A stretch of DNA of 64,000 nt from CAWAMD01 sp963783045 (GCA_963783045.1 CAWAMD010000005.1:1426001-1490000), one strand, 5' to 3'. Positions 35,888-45,453 are shown, counted from the first letter of the stretch. Made by a program: numbers and translations. The notes: generated by a model from the letters alone, not told the origin.

Positions 35888-36496
35888 ATGACGGCACCAC
35901 GAGGTTCCCTGTCGGTGATGGCGAAGGCCACGCTCGCGCTGGCCACCCTGGTCGTGGCCGCGGTCGGCGTCACCACCGTCTCCGCAGCGTCCGGCGAGAC
36001 GGACACGCTCGTGGCGTGTCAGAACGCCGCAGGGCTGCTGCGTCTCGTGCCGGACGCCAGCGCCTGCGGCAAGAACGAGACGGCGCTGCAGTGGAACGTG
36101 GTGGGTCCCCAGGGTCCCCAGGGTCCCCAGGGGCCCCAGGGTCTGCAAGGACCACAAGGGCCCGAGGGACCGGCGGGTCAGGACGGGACCGACGTGGCGG
36201 GCGAGGCATGCCCCACCGGCCAGTTCGTGACGGGCTTCGACACCGCAGGAGGACTGGTCTGTGCCGCTGCGGATGGCGGAGGAACCACCGGGGACGGTGG
36301 TACGCCACCCGCCGGCGATCAGTTCACGACCGTGACCACCGGGGTCGGTGCCTGTCTGATCACCACGGTGACCGACACGCAGACTGGATACGTCCAGACG
36401 ATCGTCCTGCAAGGGCCGATCCAGGAGATCGCCGGCAACGGCGTCGACGACGACTGCGACGGACTGACCGACGAAGGCGACACAACGTCACCATGA
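35888..36496 (+). CDS. Secreted collagen-like protein with MopE-type calcium motif
   Basis: 202 residues, ATG with CCAGGAGGCG. Parts in order: a signal peptide (MAKATLALATLVVAAVGVTT), an N-terminal domain of about 50 residues with two Cys, a short run of nine or so G-P-Q/G-L-Q triplets (residues 76-103), a Gly/Thr/Pro linker, a Thr/Val-rich domain, and a final GNGVDDDCDGLTDEGD. The last block matches the D-G-V-D-N-D-C-D-G repeat found in MopE-like and other secreted calcium-binding proteins. Probably a small surface or matrix protein; the short collagen stretch may trimerise it. Confidence 0.75.
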   Translation: MTAPRGSLSVMAKATLALATLVVAAVGVTTVSAASGETDTLVACQNAAGLLRLVPDASACGKNETALQWNVVGPQGPQGPQGPQGLQGPQGPEGPAGQDGTDVAGEACPTGQFVTGFDTAGGLVCAAADGGGTTGDGGTPPAGDQFTTVTTGVGACLITTVTDTQTGYVQTIVLQGPIQEIAGNGVDDDCDGLTDEGDTTSP

Positions 36497-36609
36497 CGAC
36501 CCGGCGGCAGGCCTCGCCATGACGCGCGGCGCAGCCGCCGCGGGGTTGCCCGACCGTCCGCCACACCGCCTCTCCATCGTCCGAGGGGTCGCCGACACGG
36601 CCGTGACCG

Positions 36610-37911
36610 TCAGGCCTGCGCGACGAGCCGGCGGGCGGCCGCGGTGCCCCGTGCGATGACCTCGTCCTGGTCGACCTTCGTCAGGTGGCCGCCGCGGGCG
36701 ACCTCACGGCCGTCGCACCAGACACGCACCACGTCACGATCCTGCGCCGAGTACACGACGGTGGAGAACGGATCGTGCACCGGTGCAAGGCCGGCGCGGC
36801 TCACGTCGAGGGCGACGACATCCGCACGCTTGCCAGGCGTGAGGCTGCCGACCTCGTCGCCGAGCCCGCAGACCTGCGCCCCGCCGAGCGTCGCCGCCCG
36901 CAGCACCGTTCGAGCCGGCAGGGCGGTCGGATCGCCGCTCGTCACCTTCGCGAGCATGCTCGCCGTACGCATCTCCTCGAACATCGTCAGCTGGTTCGTC
37001 GACGCCGCCCCGTCGGTGCCGAGGCCGACCGGGACGCCGGCGGCGAGCAGCCGCTCGACCGGCGCGACACCGCTCGCGAGCATCATGTTGCTCCGCGGGT
37101 TGTGCGACACGCCGGCGCCCGCGTCGGCGAGCAGCGCGATGTCCTCGTCGTCGACCCAGACCGCGTGGGCGATCAGGCACCGTGACGTGAGCAGCCCCGC
37201 GTCGGCCGCGACCTGCACCGGGCTGGCGTGCCACTCCTCGCGGGCCTGCACGACCTCGTCCTGAGTCTCCGACAGGTGGATGTGAACGCCGACATCGAGG
37301 TCCCGGGCCGCGGCGGCGACCTCGGCGAGCATCGCCGGCGGACAGGTGTAGGGCGCGTGCGGCCCGAGCATGATCCGAACCCGACCGTCGGCCGTCCCGT
37401 CCAGACGGCGCGCCGCCTCCGCGGCACGGCGCAGCTGGCCTTCGACGGGCCCGAGGACCGCCAGCAGGCCCGCCCCCAGCACGGCGCGGGCGCCCGTCGC
37501 CTCGACCGCCGCAGCAGCCGCGTCGGTGTGGAAGTACATGTCGGCGAACGTCGTCACACCAGCGGGCAGCATCTCGGCGATCGCCAGCATCGTCCCGGCG
37601 TGGACGGCGTCGGCGTCGAGGTGACGCTCGACCGGCCAGATGTGCTCCTCGAGCCACCTCGTCAGCGGCAGGTCGTCGGCATAGCCCCGCAGCAGCGACA
37701 TCGCCGCGTGGGTGTGGGCGTTCACGAAGCCGGGGAGCAGCCACCGGTCGCCGAGGTCGATGACCTCGTCGGCCCGCTCCTCGGCGGCGACCCCGCCCCG
37801 GCCCCGGACGGCGACGATCGTGCCGTCCTCGATCACGACCTCGGGCCGCTCGACCACGTCGAGGTCGGGGTCCATCGTCAGCGCGAGGGCGGCACGGATC
37901 ACGGTGCGCAC
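36610..37911 (-). CDS. mtaD: 5-methylthioadenosine/S-adenosylhomocysteine deaminase-like amidohydrolase
   Basis: 433 residues from GTG 37911 with CAGGAG in front; the longer frame to 37971 adds only an Arg-rich stretch. H66 and H68 lie in GFVNAHTHAAM. The MtaD/SahH-deaminase type blocks follow: RWLEEHIWPVERHLD, GVTTFADMYFH, IMLGPHAPYTCPPAMLAEVA, HIHLSETQDEV, and the metal-binding VGLGTDGAASTNQLTMFEEM. These cytoplasmic zinc enzymes deaminate adenosine thioethers or similar purines. Other members act on guanine or triazines, so the substrate is only likely. Monocistronic. Confidence 0.82.
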   Translation of the reverse strand: MRTVIRAALALTMDPDLDVVERPEVVIEDGTIVAVRGRGGVAAEERADEVIDLGDRWLLPGFVNAHTHAAMSLLRGYADDLPLTRWLEEHIWPVERHLDADAVHAGTMLAIAEMLPAGVTTFADMYFHTDAAAAAVEATGARAVLGAGLLAVLGPVEGQLRRAAEAARRLDGTADGRVRIMLGPHAPYTCPPAMLAEVAAAARDLDVGVHIHLSETQDEVVQAREEWHASPVQVAADAGLLTSRCLIAHAVWVDDEDIALLADAGAGVSHNPRSNMMLASGVAPVERLLAAGVPVGLGTDGAASTNQLTMFEEMRTASMLAKVTSGDPTALPARTVLRAATLGGAQVCGLGDEVGSLTPGKRADVVALDVSRAGLAPVHDPFSTVVYSAQDRDVVRVWCDGREVARGGHLTKVDQDEVIARGTAAARRLVAQA

Positions 37912-38119
37912 AGCCGGAACTCCTGGTCGCAGGCGGGAGCGGGGCCGACGGGACCGTAGCGCGCGCCGCACCGGCGACCTGCCGGCCGGCGGGGCGGCCT
38001 CACCCGGGTGAGATCCCCCGTGGCCGATGCGTCCTCACCCGGTCGGGGGCCACGGTGACGGCTCCGACCACGAAAGGTCCTGCGATGACCGAGGCCACCG
38101 AGTCCGAGTCGACCAGCGA

Positions 38120-38800
38120 ATGAGCGGTCGGACCACCCGCCGGACAGCCACGATCCTGCTCATGGCGAAGGCGCCCGTCCCCGGACGGGTCAAGACGCGC
38201 CTGTGCCCGCCCTGCAGCCCGACCGAGGCCGCCGCGCTCGCCTGCGCCGCCCTCCAGGACACGGTGGCAGTCGTCCGCACGACGCGATACCCGCTCGTCG
38301 TCGCCCTGGACAGCGACGGGAGCGCAGGCCGACCGCGCGCCCGCGAGGTCGGCTGGCTCCCCCCGGACGTCCCGATCGTGCGGCAGCGGGGCGCCGGGCT
38401 CGCCGACCGGCTCGCGAACGCGGTCGCCACGATCGACGGACCGGTCGTCGTCATCGGAATGGACACCCCGCAGCTGACCGGCGACCTGCTCCGCCGGGCC
38501 GACGCCGGCCTGGCCGAGACCGACGCCGTGCTGGGGCTGGCCGCGGACGGCGGCTGGTGGGCGCTCGGACTGCGCCACCCGCGCGACGTGTTCCGCGGCG
38601 TGACGATGAGCACGCCGACGACCGGCACCGTCCAGCACCAGCGGCTCGTCGCGGCAGGCCTCACCGTCACGCCGCTGCCCGTCCTGCGCGACGTCGACCG
38701 CATCGAGGACGCCCACGCCGTCGCCGCGACGGCACCCCACACACGGTTCGCGCAGACGCTCGTGCAGCTCGCACCCGTGACCGCGGCGGTGCCCGCATGA
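38120..38800 (+). CDS. TIGR04282/DUF2064 family glycosyltransferase
   Basis: 226 residues from ATG 38120. The nucleotide-sugar transferase-like core reads TATILLMAKAPVPGRVKTRL at the start, then VVVIGMDTPQLTGDLLRRAD and GLAADGGWWALGLRHPRDVF. It belongs to the DUF2064 family, often annotated as an arsenosugar-type glycosyltransferase. First gene of a tight seven-gene operon: its stop overlaps the next start in ATGA. Biological substrate is not known here. Confidence 0.78.
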   Translation: MSGRTTRRTATILLMAKAPVPGRVKTRLCPPCSPTEAAALACAALQDTVAVVRTTRYPLVVALDSDGSAGRPRAREVGWLPPDVPIVRQRGAGLADRLANAVATIDGPVVVIGMDTPQLTGDLLRRADAGLAETDAVLGLAADGGWWALGLRHPRDVFRGVTMSTPTTGTVQHQRLVAAGLTVTPLPVLRDVDRIEDAHAVAATAPHTRFAQTLVQLAPVTAAVPA

Positions 38801-39381
38801 CCGCTCAGCTCCTCACCGCCACCGGACGCACCCTCCACCTCCCGCTGCAGCGCTGGGACGGTCCGGCCTCCCCCGGCGAGCGGCAGCTGCTCGGCCGCGC
38901 CCGGCCGCCGGTGCTGGAGGTCGGCGCCGGACCCGGACGCTTCACACGCGCACTGCTCGACGACCACGTCCCGGCGCTGGCCATCGACCGCTCGGCGCTC
39001 GCCGCCCGCCTCGCCCGCGCCCGCGGCGTCCCCCTGCTGCAGCGCTCGGTCTTCGACCCGCTGCCAGACGAGGGCAGCTGGGGAACCGTCCTGCTCGTCG
39101 ACGGGACCATCGGCATCGGCGGCGACCCGGCCCGGCTGCTGACACGGATCCGGACGCTCGTCGCCACGCCGGGGTATGTGCTCGTCGAGACCGAGGCCCC
39201 CGGGGCCGGCACGGTCACCGACCGCGCCCGCGTGGTCGCCGCCGGCCGGCACGGCCCGTGGTTCCCGTGGACATGGCTCGACGCCGACGACCTGCCGCGG
39301 CTGGCCGCCGCCGCCGGCTTCCGGTTGCACGATCGCTGGACCGAGGAGGAGCGGTGGTTCGCCGAGCTGCAGACGCGGTAG
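38797..39381 (+). CDS. SAM-dependent methyltransferase
   Basis: 194 residues. ATG 38797 overlaps the preceding stop. SAM-binding motif I is LEVGAGPGRFTRALLDDHV, with a following acidic strand ALAIDRSALAARLARARGV and FDPLPDEGSWGTVLLVDGTI. This is a class I Rossmann methyltransferase of the small UbiE/tellurite-resistance style. In this operon it likely modifies a sugar or lipid intermediate, which is inference from neighbours only. The next gene starts inside its 3' end. Confidence 0.78.
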   Translation: MTAQLLTATGRTLHLPLQRWDGPASPGERQLLGRARPPVLEVGAGPGRFTRALLDDHVPALAIDRSALAARLARARGVPLLQRSVFDPLPDEGSWGTVLLVDGTIGIGGDPARLLTRIRTLVATPGYVLVETEAPGAGTVTDRARVVAAGRHGPWFPWTWLDADDLPRLAAAAGFRLHDRWTEEERWFAELQTR

Positions 39382-40586
39382 CCCGCCGCAACGCGCGCTG
39401 GGCCCGGCTCGAGCCGGTGCTGCGGCACGGACCGCTGCGCGAGGGCACCTTCACGAGCCCGCTGCACCACCCGCGCGTCGCCTCGGCGCTCGGCATCGCA
39501 CTCGGCGTCGCGTTCGTCACCTGCTTCCTCACCGGCTGGCTGTCACACCTCATCCAGCACCCGGCGCCATGGTTCGACTGGCCCGCACGGCCGGCCGGGC
39601 TGTACCGGATCACCCAGGGGGTCCACGTCGCCACGGGCATCGCGGCCATCCCGCTCCTGCTCGCCAAGCTGTGGGTGGTCACCCCCCGTTTCTGGTCCTG
39701 GCCGCCCGTGGCCGGCATCGCCCACGCCGTCGAACGGGTCGCGCTGATCCCGCTGGTGGGCGGCAGCCTGCTGCTGCTCGCCACGGGCGTCGTCAACATC
39801 GCCGGCTGGTACCCGTGGCGCTTCGGCTTCATCCAGGGCCACTACGCCGCCGCCTGGATCACGATCGGCGCGCTCGTCGTCCACGTCGGCGCGAAGCTGC
39901 CCACGGTCGTGACGTCGCTGCGGCGTGCGGACACGACCGCACCTGGCCGGCAGCCGCCGCCGGGCGAGACGGCGATCGGCGCCGCCGACCGGGCACGACG
40001 GGACTTCCTGGTGGCCACCGGCGCGGCCGCCGGCCTCGTCACCCTCGTCACCGTCGGCCAGACCGTCCGGCCGCTGCGGGCCCTGGCCGTGCTGGCTCCC
40101 CGCGACCCGGCGGTCGGCCCGCAGGGGTTCCCGGTCAACCGGTCCGCCGCCCGTGCCCGGGTCACCGACCTCGCCCGCGACCCGGCCTACCGTCTCGTCG
40201 TCGAGGGCGACGTCACGACGCCGCTGTCGCTGTCGCGGACCGAGCTCGCCGCGCTCCCGCAGACGACCGCGATCCTCCCCATCGCCTGCGTCGAGGGCTG
40301 GAGCGCCACCGCCTCCTGGCGCGGCGTGCCGGTCCGGGCGCTGCTCGCCGCTGCCGGCGCCCCGGCCGGCGCGAGGGTGACCGTCGAGTCGCTCGAGCCG
40401 CGCGGGCCCTACCGCCGCTCCGCGCTGACCGCCGCCCACGCCCACGACCCGGCCACCCTGCTGGCCCTGCAGGTCAACGGCGAGCCCCTCGACCTCGAGC
40501 ACGGCTACCCGCTGCGGCTCATCGGCCCGAACCGCCCCGGCGTCATGAACACGAAGTGGGTCGGCCGGCTGGTGGTCCACGCATGA
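39354..40586 (+). CDS. Membrane-bound molybdopterin-dependent oxidoreductase
   Basis: 410 residues from GTG 39354, with GAGGAGGAG ahead, overlapping the methyltransferase by 28 bases. The N-terminal half has about four to five hydrophobic segments (ALGIALGVAFVTCFLTGWLS, LIPLVGGSLLLLATGVVNIA) with several His that could bind haem, like cytochrome b561-type anchors. The C-terminal half is a sulphite-oxidase-fold Mo domain: VEGDVTTPLSLSRTELAALP, then IACVEGW with C312 as the Mo-ligating Cys, and IGPNRPGVMNTKWVGRLVVH. It would pass electrons through the membrane part to the respiratory chain. Substrate unknown. Confidence 0.83.
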   Translation: MVRRAADAVARRNARWARLEPVLRHGPLREGTFTSPLHHPRVASALGIALGVAFVTCFLTGWLSHLIQHPAPWFDWPARPAGLYRITQGVHVATGIAAIPLLLAKLWVVTPRFWSWPPVAGIAHAVERVALIPLVGGSLLLLATGVVNIAGWYPWRFGFIQGHYAAAWITIGALVVHVGAKLPTVVTSLRRADTTAPGRQPPPGETAIGAADRARRDFLVATGAAAGLVTLVTVGQTVRPLRALAVLAPRDPAVGPQGFPVNRSAARARVTDLARDPAYRLVVEGDVTTPLSLSRTELAALPQTTAILPIACVEGWSATASWRGVPVRALLAAAGAPAGARVTVESLEPRGPYRRSALTAAHAHDPATLLALQVNGEPLDLEHGYPLRLIGPNRPGVMNTKWVGRLVVHA

Positions 40587-41119
40587 GGACCCCGCCGAGC
40601 CGCACCGCCGACGGCCACGGAGCCGCCCCCACCGGCGGCGCGGCGACGCCACCGTGGCACACCATCTCCTTCCTGCTCGGCCTGGCGGCAGGCGGGCCCC
40701 TCGTCGCCTACGGCGTCTGGTGGCTCGTGCACAACGCCGGGCTGACCCATCCGGTCGGATGGACCCTCACCCTCGCCGGGGCGATCGTGGCACACGACCT
40801 GGTGCTCGTCCCGGTCGTCGCGGGGGTGGGGGCACTGCTGACCCGGATCTCCCCGGCGTGGCTGCGTGTCCCGCTCCGGTCGGCGCTGGCGCTGTCGCTC
40901 GTCTGTGCGCTGCTCGCCTACCCGGCGCTCTCGGACCGGGGCCGGCGGCCGAGCAACCCGACGCTGCTCCCCCGCGACCTCGCCGTCGGGCTGGCGCTCG
41001 TCCTGGTCGCCATCTGGGTCGCGGCGCTGCTCTGGGCGCTGGCGCGCCGACAGAGGTCGCGGGCGTCGGCGCACGCCCCCACCGCACCCCGCCGCCCGAT
41101 CCCCCGTCCCGGAGGTTGA
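40583..41119 (+). CDS. Four-helix integral membrane protein
   Basis: 178 residues. ATG 40583 overlaps the previous stop in ATGA. Four hydrophobic segments (TISFLLGLAAGGPLVAYGVW, WTLTLAGAIVAHDLVLVPVV, LRSALALSLVCALLAYPALS, LAVGLALVLVAIWVAALLWA) are separated by short loops, with a basic Pro-rich tail. Its fixed place after the Mo oxidoreductase suggests a partner or assembly factor, but no family is recognised. Confidence 0.6.
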   Translation: MRTPPSRTADGHGAAPTGGAATPPWHTISFLLGLAAGGPLVAYGVWWLVHNAGLTHPVGWTLTLAGAIVAHDLVLVPVVAGVGALLTRISPAWLRVPLRSALALSLVCALLAYPALSDRGRRPSNPTLLPRDLAVGLALVLVAIWVAALLWALARRQRSRASAHAPTAPRRPIPRPGG

Positions 41120-41122
41120 CCC

Positions 41123-42187
41123 GTGGCCACCTACCTCGTCACCGGCGGCGCCGGCTTCATCGGCAGCGCGATCGTCCGCCAGCTGTGCGACCTCGGCCAC
41201 CACGTCCGGGTCCTCGACCTCCTGCTCCCCGCGGCACATCCGGACGGGGCGCCGGCGCTCGACCCACGCGCCGAGCTGCGCGTCGCCGACGTACGGGACC
41301 CCGACGCCGTCCGCGCCGCCCTGACCGGCGTCGACGGTGTGACCCACCAGGCCGGGATGGTCGGGCTCGGCGTCGACCTCGCCGACGCCCCGGACTACGT
41401 GTCCCACAACGACCTCGGCACCGCGGTGCTGCTGCGGGCCCTGCACGAGCGGAGGGTGGGCGGCCGGCTCGTGCTCGCGTCGAGCATGGTCGTGTACGGC
41501 GAGGGGCGCTACCACTGCCCACGCGACGGCGTCGTCCGGCCGGCGCCCCGGCTCACGGTCGACCTGGAGGCCGGCCGGTACGAGCCGCGCTGTCCCGCCT
41601 GCCGCGGCGACCTGGTCCCCGAGCCGGTCGGCGAGGACGCCACCACGGACCCGCGCAGCGTGTACGCCGCCACGAAGCTGCACCAGGAGCACCTGTGCCG
41701 GGCCTACGCCGCCGCGGACGGCGTGCCGTTGACGGTGCTGCGCTACCACAACGTGTACGGGCCCGGGATGCCGCCGGACACGCCCTACGCGGGCGTCGCC
41801 GCCATCTTCCGCAGCGCCATCGCGGCCGGCCGCGCCCCCGAGGTCTTCGAGGACGGCCAGCAGCGACGCGACTTCGTCCACGTCCGCGACGTGGCGCGGG
41901 CCAACGTGCTGGCGCTGACCGGGGCACGGCCCACGCCGGGCACGTTCAACGTCGCCAGCGGCGCGCCCCACACGGTCGCCGAGCTCGCCACCGCCCTGTG
42001 GGAGGCCGCCGGCGGCACCACCCCGCCGCCCCGGATCGTCGGCGGCGCCCGTGCCGGCGACGTGCGCCACGTCGTCGCCTCGCCGGCCCGCGCCCACGTC
42101 CTGCTCGGCTTCGCCGCCGAGGTGGACTTCGCGACCGGCATGGCCGAGCTCGCCACGGCGCCGCTGCGCACGGCGGCGGCCGGGTGA
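41123..42187 (+). CDS. NAD-dependent NDP-sugar epimerase (SDR family)
   Basis: 354 residues, GTG start. The Rossmann motif GGAGFIG is at residues 8-14, and the catalytic YxxxK is Y181/K185 in VYAATKLHQEH. The usual NVYGPGMPPDTPYAGVAAIF and DGQQRRDFVHVRDVARAN blocks follow. An insertion at residues ~150-165 holds CPAC (C157, C160), as in dTDP-rhamnose 4-epimerase-like enzymes. It makes a nucleotide sugar, probably for the two glycosyltransferases downstream, both coupled to it by overlapping stop and start codons. Confidence 0.85.
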   Translation: MATYLVTGGAGFIGSAIVRQLCDLGHHVRVLDLLLPAAHPDGAPALDPRAELRVADVRDPDAVRAALTGVDGVTHQAGMVGLGVDLADAPDYVSHNDLGTAVLLRALHERRVGGRLVLASSMVVYGEGRYHCPRDGVVRPAPRLTVDLEAGRYEPRCPACRGDLVPEPVGEDATTDPRSVYAATKLHQEHLCRAYAAADGVPLTVLRYHNVYGPGMPPDTPYAGVAAIFRSAIAAGRAPEVFEDGQQRRDFVHVRDVARANVLALTGARPTPGTFNVASGAPHTVAELATALWEAAGGTTPPPRIVGGARAGDVRHVVASPARAHVLLGFAAEVDFATGMAELATAPLRTAAAG

Positions 42188-43419
42188 CGGGCGCGGTCTG
42201 GCTCTGGCTCCTGGCCGCGGCGACGGTGCTGTGCGCCGCCGGCTGGTGGCGGGCGCAGCGGTGGCGCCCCCGCACGGTCGTCGTCGCCGCGCTGCTGGGC
42301 GGGGCCGCGCTCCGGCTGCTCCTCGTGCCGACGACGCCGGTCCTGTCGACGGACCTCTACCGCTACCTGTGGGACGGCCGGGTGCAGGCCGCCGGGACGA
42401 ACCCGTACGCCTACCCGCCCGACGACCGGGCGCTCGCGGGACTGCGCGACGACGCCGTGTGGCGGCACGTCAACCGGCGCGGGGTGCCGACGATCTACCC
42501 GGGCGGCGCGGAGCTCGTCTTCGCCGGGACGTACCGGGCCGGCCTCACCACACCGACGGGCTGGAAGCTGCTGACGGCGCTCACCGACCTCGCGACGGTC
42601 GCTGCGCTGGTGATGCTGCTGCGCCGACACGGGGCACCGCTGCGGCACGTGCTCCTGTACGCGTGGAACCCGCTGCCCGTGCTCGCGTTCGGCCAGGCAG
42701 GCCACGTCGACGCGCTCGCGGTGCTGCCGCTCGTGCTGGCGGTCGCCGCGTGGCACGCGGACCGGCCGGGACGGGCCGGCGGGCTGCTCGGCGTCGCGGT
42801 CGCGATCAAGCTCTACCCGCTGCTGCTCGTGCCGGCGTTCCTGCGCCGGCGCGACGGCCGCTGGGCGCCGGCCACCGCGGTGGTCGCAGTCGTCGTCCCG
42901 GCGCTCGCCTACCTGCCCTACCGCGCGGTCGGCCGCCGGGTGCTCGGCTACCTCGGCGACGGCTACCTGCGCGAGGAGGGCTACGCGTCCGGACGGCGCT
43001 TCGTGCTCGCCTCGGCGGTCGGCGTGGACGGGGTGCTCCTCGCCGCCGTCGTGCTCGCCGGCCTGTCGGTGTGGGCGCTGCGGACGCGGTGGCCGGTGGA
43101 GGTCCGTGCGGCCGTCCTGCTCGGCGCGACCCTGGTCGTGACCACCCCGTACGGCTGGTATGCGACCGGGCTCGTCGCGCTCGCCGCGGCGGGCGCGCAC
43201 GGGGGCCTGCCCGCGCCCCGGCGCGCGGCGCCGCTGGTGTGGCCGGCGTTCGGCGTCGGGCTGTACGCGATCTACGTGCTCGTGTTCTTCGGGATCCGGC
43301 CGGTCACGCCGACGACGATGCGGCTCGCCCTGGTGGGGGGCGTGCTCGTCGGGCTGGCGGTCGGGATCCGCTGGCGCGCACCGTGGCGGACGTCGGCCGT
43401 CTCGACGGAGCCGACGTGA
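42184..43419 (+). CDS. Multi-pass membrane glycosyltransferase (DUF2029/GT87-like)
   Basis: 411 residues; GTG 42184 overlaps the epimerase stop in GTGA. About ten membrane segments. The conserved first loop STDLYRYLWDGRVQAAGTNP followed by AYPPDD is typical of polyprenyl-phosphate-sugar dependent GT-C transferases (DUF2029, alpha-mannosyltransferase-like). AWNPLPVLAFGQAGHVDALA is another family block. It would add a sugar outside the membrane from a lipid-linked donor. Confidence 0.78.
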   Translation: MTGAVWLWLLAAATVLCAAGWWRAQRWRPRTVVVAALLGGAALRLLLVPTTPVLSTDLYRYLWDGRVQAAGTNPYAYPPDDRALAGLRDDAVWRHVNRRGVPTIYPGGAELVFAGTYRAGLTTPTGWKLLTALTDLATVAALVMLLRRHGAPLRHVLLYAWNPLPVLAFGQAGHVDALAVLPLVLAVAAWHADRPGRAGGLLGVAVAIKLYPLLLVPAFLRRRDGRWAPATAVVAVVVPALAYLPYRAVGRRVLGYLGDGYLREEGYASGRRFVLASAVGVDGVLLAAVVLAGLSVWALRTRWPVEVRAAVLLGATLVVTTPYGWYATGLVALAAAGAHGGLPAPRRAAPLVWPAFGVGLYAIYVLVFFGIRPVTPTTMRLALVGGVLVGLAVGIRWRAPWRTSAVSTEPT

Positions 43420-44123
43420 ACGCCCGGGTCTGCGTCGTCATGCCGGCGCTCGACGAGGCGGACGCCCTGCCGGCCGCACTCGCCGGGCGTCCGGACGGCG
43501 TCCGGGTCGTCGTGGTCGACAACGGCTCGACCGACGGCACCGCTGCGGTGGCCCACCGGCTCGGGTGCGAGGTGGTCCACGAGCCGCGGCGCGGGTTCGG
43601 CGCCGCCTGCTGGACCGGGGCGCAGCAGGCCGCGCCCGACAACGTCGTGGTGTTCGTCGACGCCGACGGGACGTTCACCTGGGACGACATCCGCCGGGTC
43701 GCCGACGCGGCTGCGGCTGACGGCGACGCGACGCTGAGCCTGTCGCGGCGCCGGCGCGACCTGCGCGAGCCCGGCGCCATGCCGTGGCACGTCGCGCTGG
43801 CCAACCGCGCGCTCGGCTGGTGGTGCGGGCGCCGGGCGGGCGTGGCGCTGCACGACCTCGGGCCGCTGCGGGCCATCCGCCGGCGCGACCTCGACCGGCT
43901 CGGGATCGTGGACCGAACCTACGGCTGGCCGCTGGAGATGGTGCTTCGGGCCGCCGATGCGGGGCTCACGCTCACGGAGGTGCCGGTGCGCTACCGGGTC
44001 CGCGCCGGCACGAGCAAGGTCACCGGCCGCCCCCTGACGACCCTGCGGGTGACCGTGAGGATGCTGGTCGTCCTCCTGCGCCTCCGGGGACGGGCAGGAT
44101 GCCGAGCGCCCGGCCCCGCGTGA
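43416..44123 (+). CDS. Family 2 glycosyltransferase
   Basis: 235 residues; GTG 43416 overlaps the previous stop. The GT-A core is clear: VCVVMPALDEADALPAALAG, VVVVDNGSTDGTAAVAHRLG and the metal-binding FVDADGTFTWDD. The pattern matches dolichol/polyprenol-phosphate mannose synthase-like enzymes, which would charge the lipid carrier used by the membrane transferase just upstream. Last gene of the operon; its 3' end overlaps the convergent LuxR gene. Confidence 0.82.
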   Translation: MNARVCVVMPALDEADALPAALAGRPDGVRVVVVDNGSTDGTAAVAHRLGCEVVHEPRRGFGAACWTGAQQAAPDNVVVFVDADGTFTWDDIRRVADAAAADGDATLSLSRRRRDLREPGAMPWHVALANRALGWWCGRRAGVALHDLGPLRAIRRRDLDRLGIVDRTYGWPLEMVLRAADAGLTLTEVPVRYRVRAGTSKVTGRPLTTLRVTVRMLVVLLRLRGRAGCRAPGPA

Positions 44124-45232
44124 CCGCGTCCCGGCGGTCGCACACCTCGAGCTTGCGGTAGACGGCCGCCACGTGGGTCTTCACCGTGTTGCGCGACACG
44201 TACAGCTCACGGCCGATGTCGCGCAGCGTCAGCGGGCCGGCCAGCCACCGGAGCACGACCGTCTCGCGCTCGGTGAGCGGCTCGAGCGTGTCCCGGGCGG
44301 CCGCCGAGGTCGGCGCCGGTGGTGCGCCGGGCCCGGGCGCGGCACGCGCCGGTGCGCCCCGCAGGACCTCCGCGTGGACGTAGTCGTGGACGGCACCGGG
44401 GCCTGCGGTCAGCGCGAGATGCACGAGCGCCGGCCAGCCCGCCGTCGTCTCCGCGACCCGGGCCACGCCGTGCGTCCGGCCGCCGTGTGCCGCCACGACC
44501 CGCGCCACCTCGTCGGCCGTGAACCACAGCGAGGCACCGTCGAGGCGTCGGACGACCCCGGCGCCGGCGAGCCGACGGAGCTCCGGCAGGCGCACCGGGG
44601 GGCGGCAGCCGACGAGCACCGAGCACCCGGCCGGCAGGTGCGACAGCAGCAGCGTGACCTGTGCGAGGACCCGGGGGTGTCGGCAGCGTTCCAGTCCGTC
44701 GAGCACCAGGACGACCGTCCCGCGGCCCCGCCCGAGCGCCTCGACGACGGGGGCGACGACCGCCTCGTCCGACCGGGGCGGCGTCGCCGCCCGCCCGGCC
44801 GGATGCACGCGCGAGGCGGCGGCGTCGATGCGGCCATGTTCGGCGACGGTCACGCCGGCGGCCTGCAGTGCCGCCGCGACGGCACGCCAGAACCGTCCCG
44901 GCGTGTCGTCCGAGGGCAGCAGCGAGCACCAGGCCACCGGTGCCGCGTCCGCGTCCTCGAGACCGGTCGTGCGCCCACTCGGCGAGCAGGGTGGTCCGCC
45001 CGGAGCCCGCGGGACCGGACAGGATCGTGACGGGCGTCGTCCCGGCCGCGTCCAGCCGGCACGTCAGCCGCGGGCGGTGCACGTGCCAGGGGGGCAGCGC
45101 CGGCGGTGCGAGCCGGGACGCGAGGAAGGCCGCGGCCGGGCCCGGCATGCGTCGGCCGAGGACGACGCCGCCGTCGGGGACGGCGAGCAGGCGCGTGACG
45201 GTCCCCTCGTGTGCCGCCGGGCTCCTGGTCAC
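44020..45232 (-). CDS. LuxR-family regulator with short ATPase domain (one apparent frameshift)
   Basis: GTG 45232 begins with a MalT-like N-terminus (SRLAPPALPPWHVHRPRLTC) and Walker A LSGPAGSGRTTLLAEWA. Near 44958-44972 one base must be dropped or added to go on as LEDADAAPVAWCSLLPSDD, the Walker B-like GTVVLVLDGLERCRHPRVLA, and a C-terminal HTH (LTERETVVLRWLAGPLTLRD, ELYVSRNTVKTHVAAVYRKL). Corrected length is about 400 residues, much shorter than full MalT-type STAND regulators, which carry TPR repeats in between. It may control the adjacent lyase gene or the sugar operon. Confidence 0.68.
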
Positions 45233-45453
45233 GTCCTGCTCCCCGTTCGCGTGATCGATGCACCGGGTGTACGCGACCGTGCGCCGACCCCGGCGCCAGG
45301 TCCGGACGCGTTCAGGGATTGTTCACGGCCGTGTAAGGACTCCGCAGGCCGTCCGGGCGCGCGCCTGGCGGGTGTCAGCCTGGCGTCCGTCCCGGCGCGA
45401 GTGGGCCGTTGGGCCCTCATCCCGGGCGGCCGTCCGCCACGACACTGCCCACA

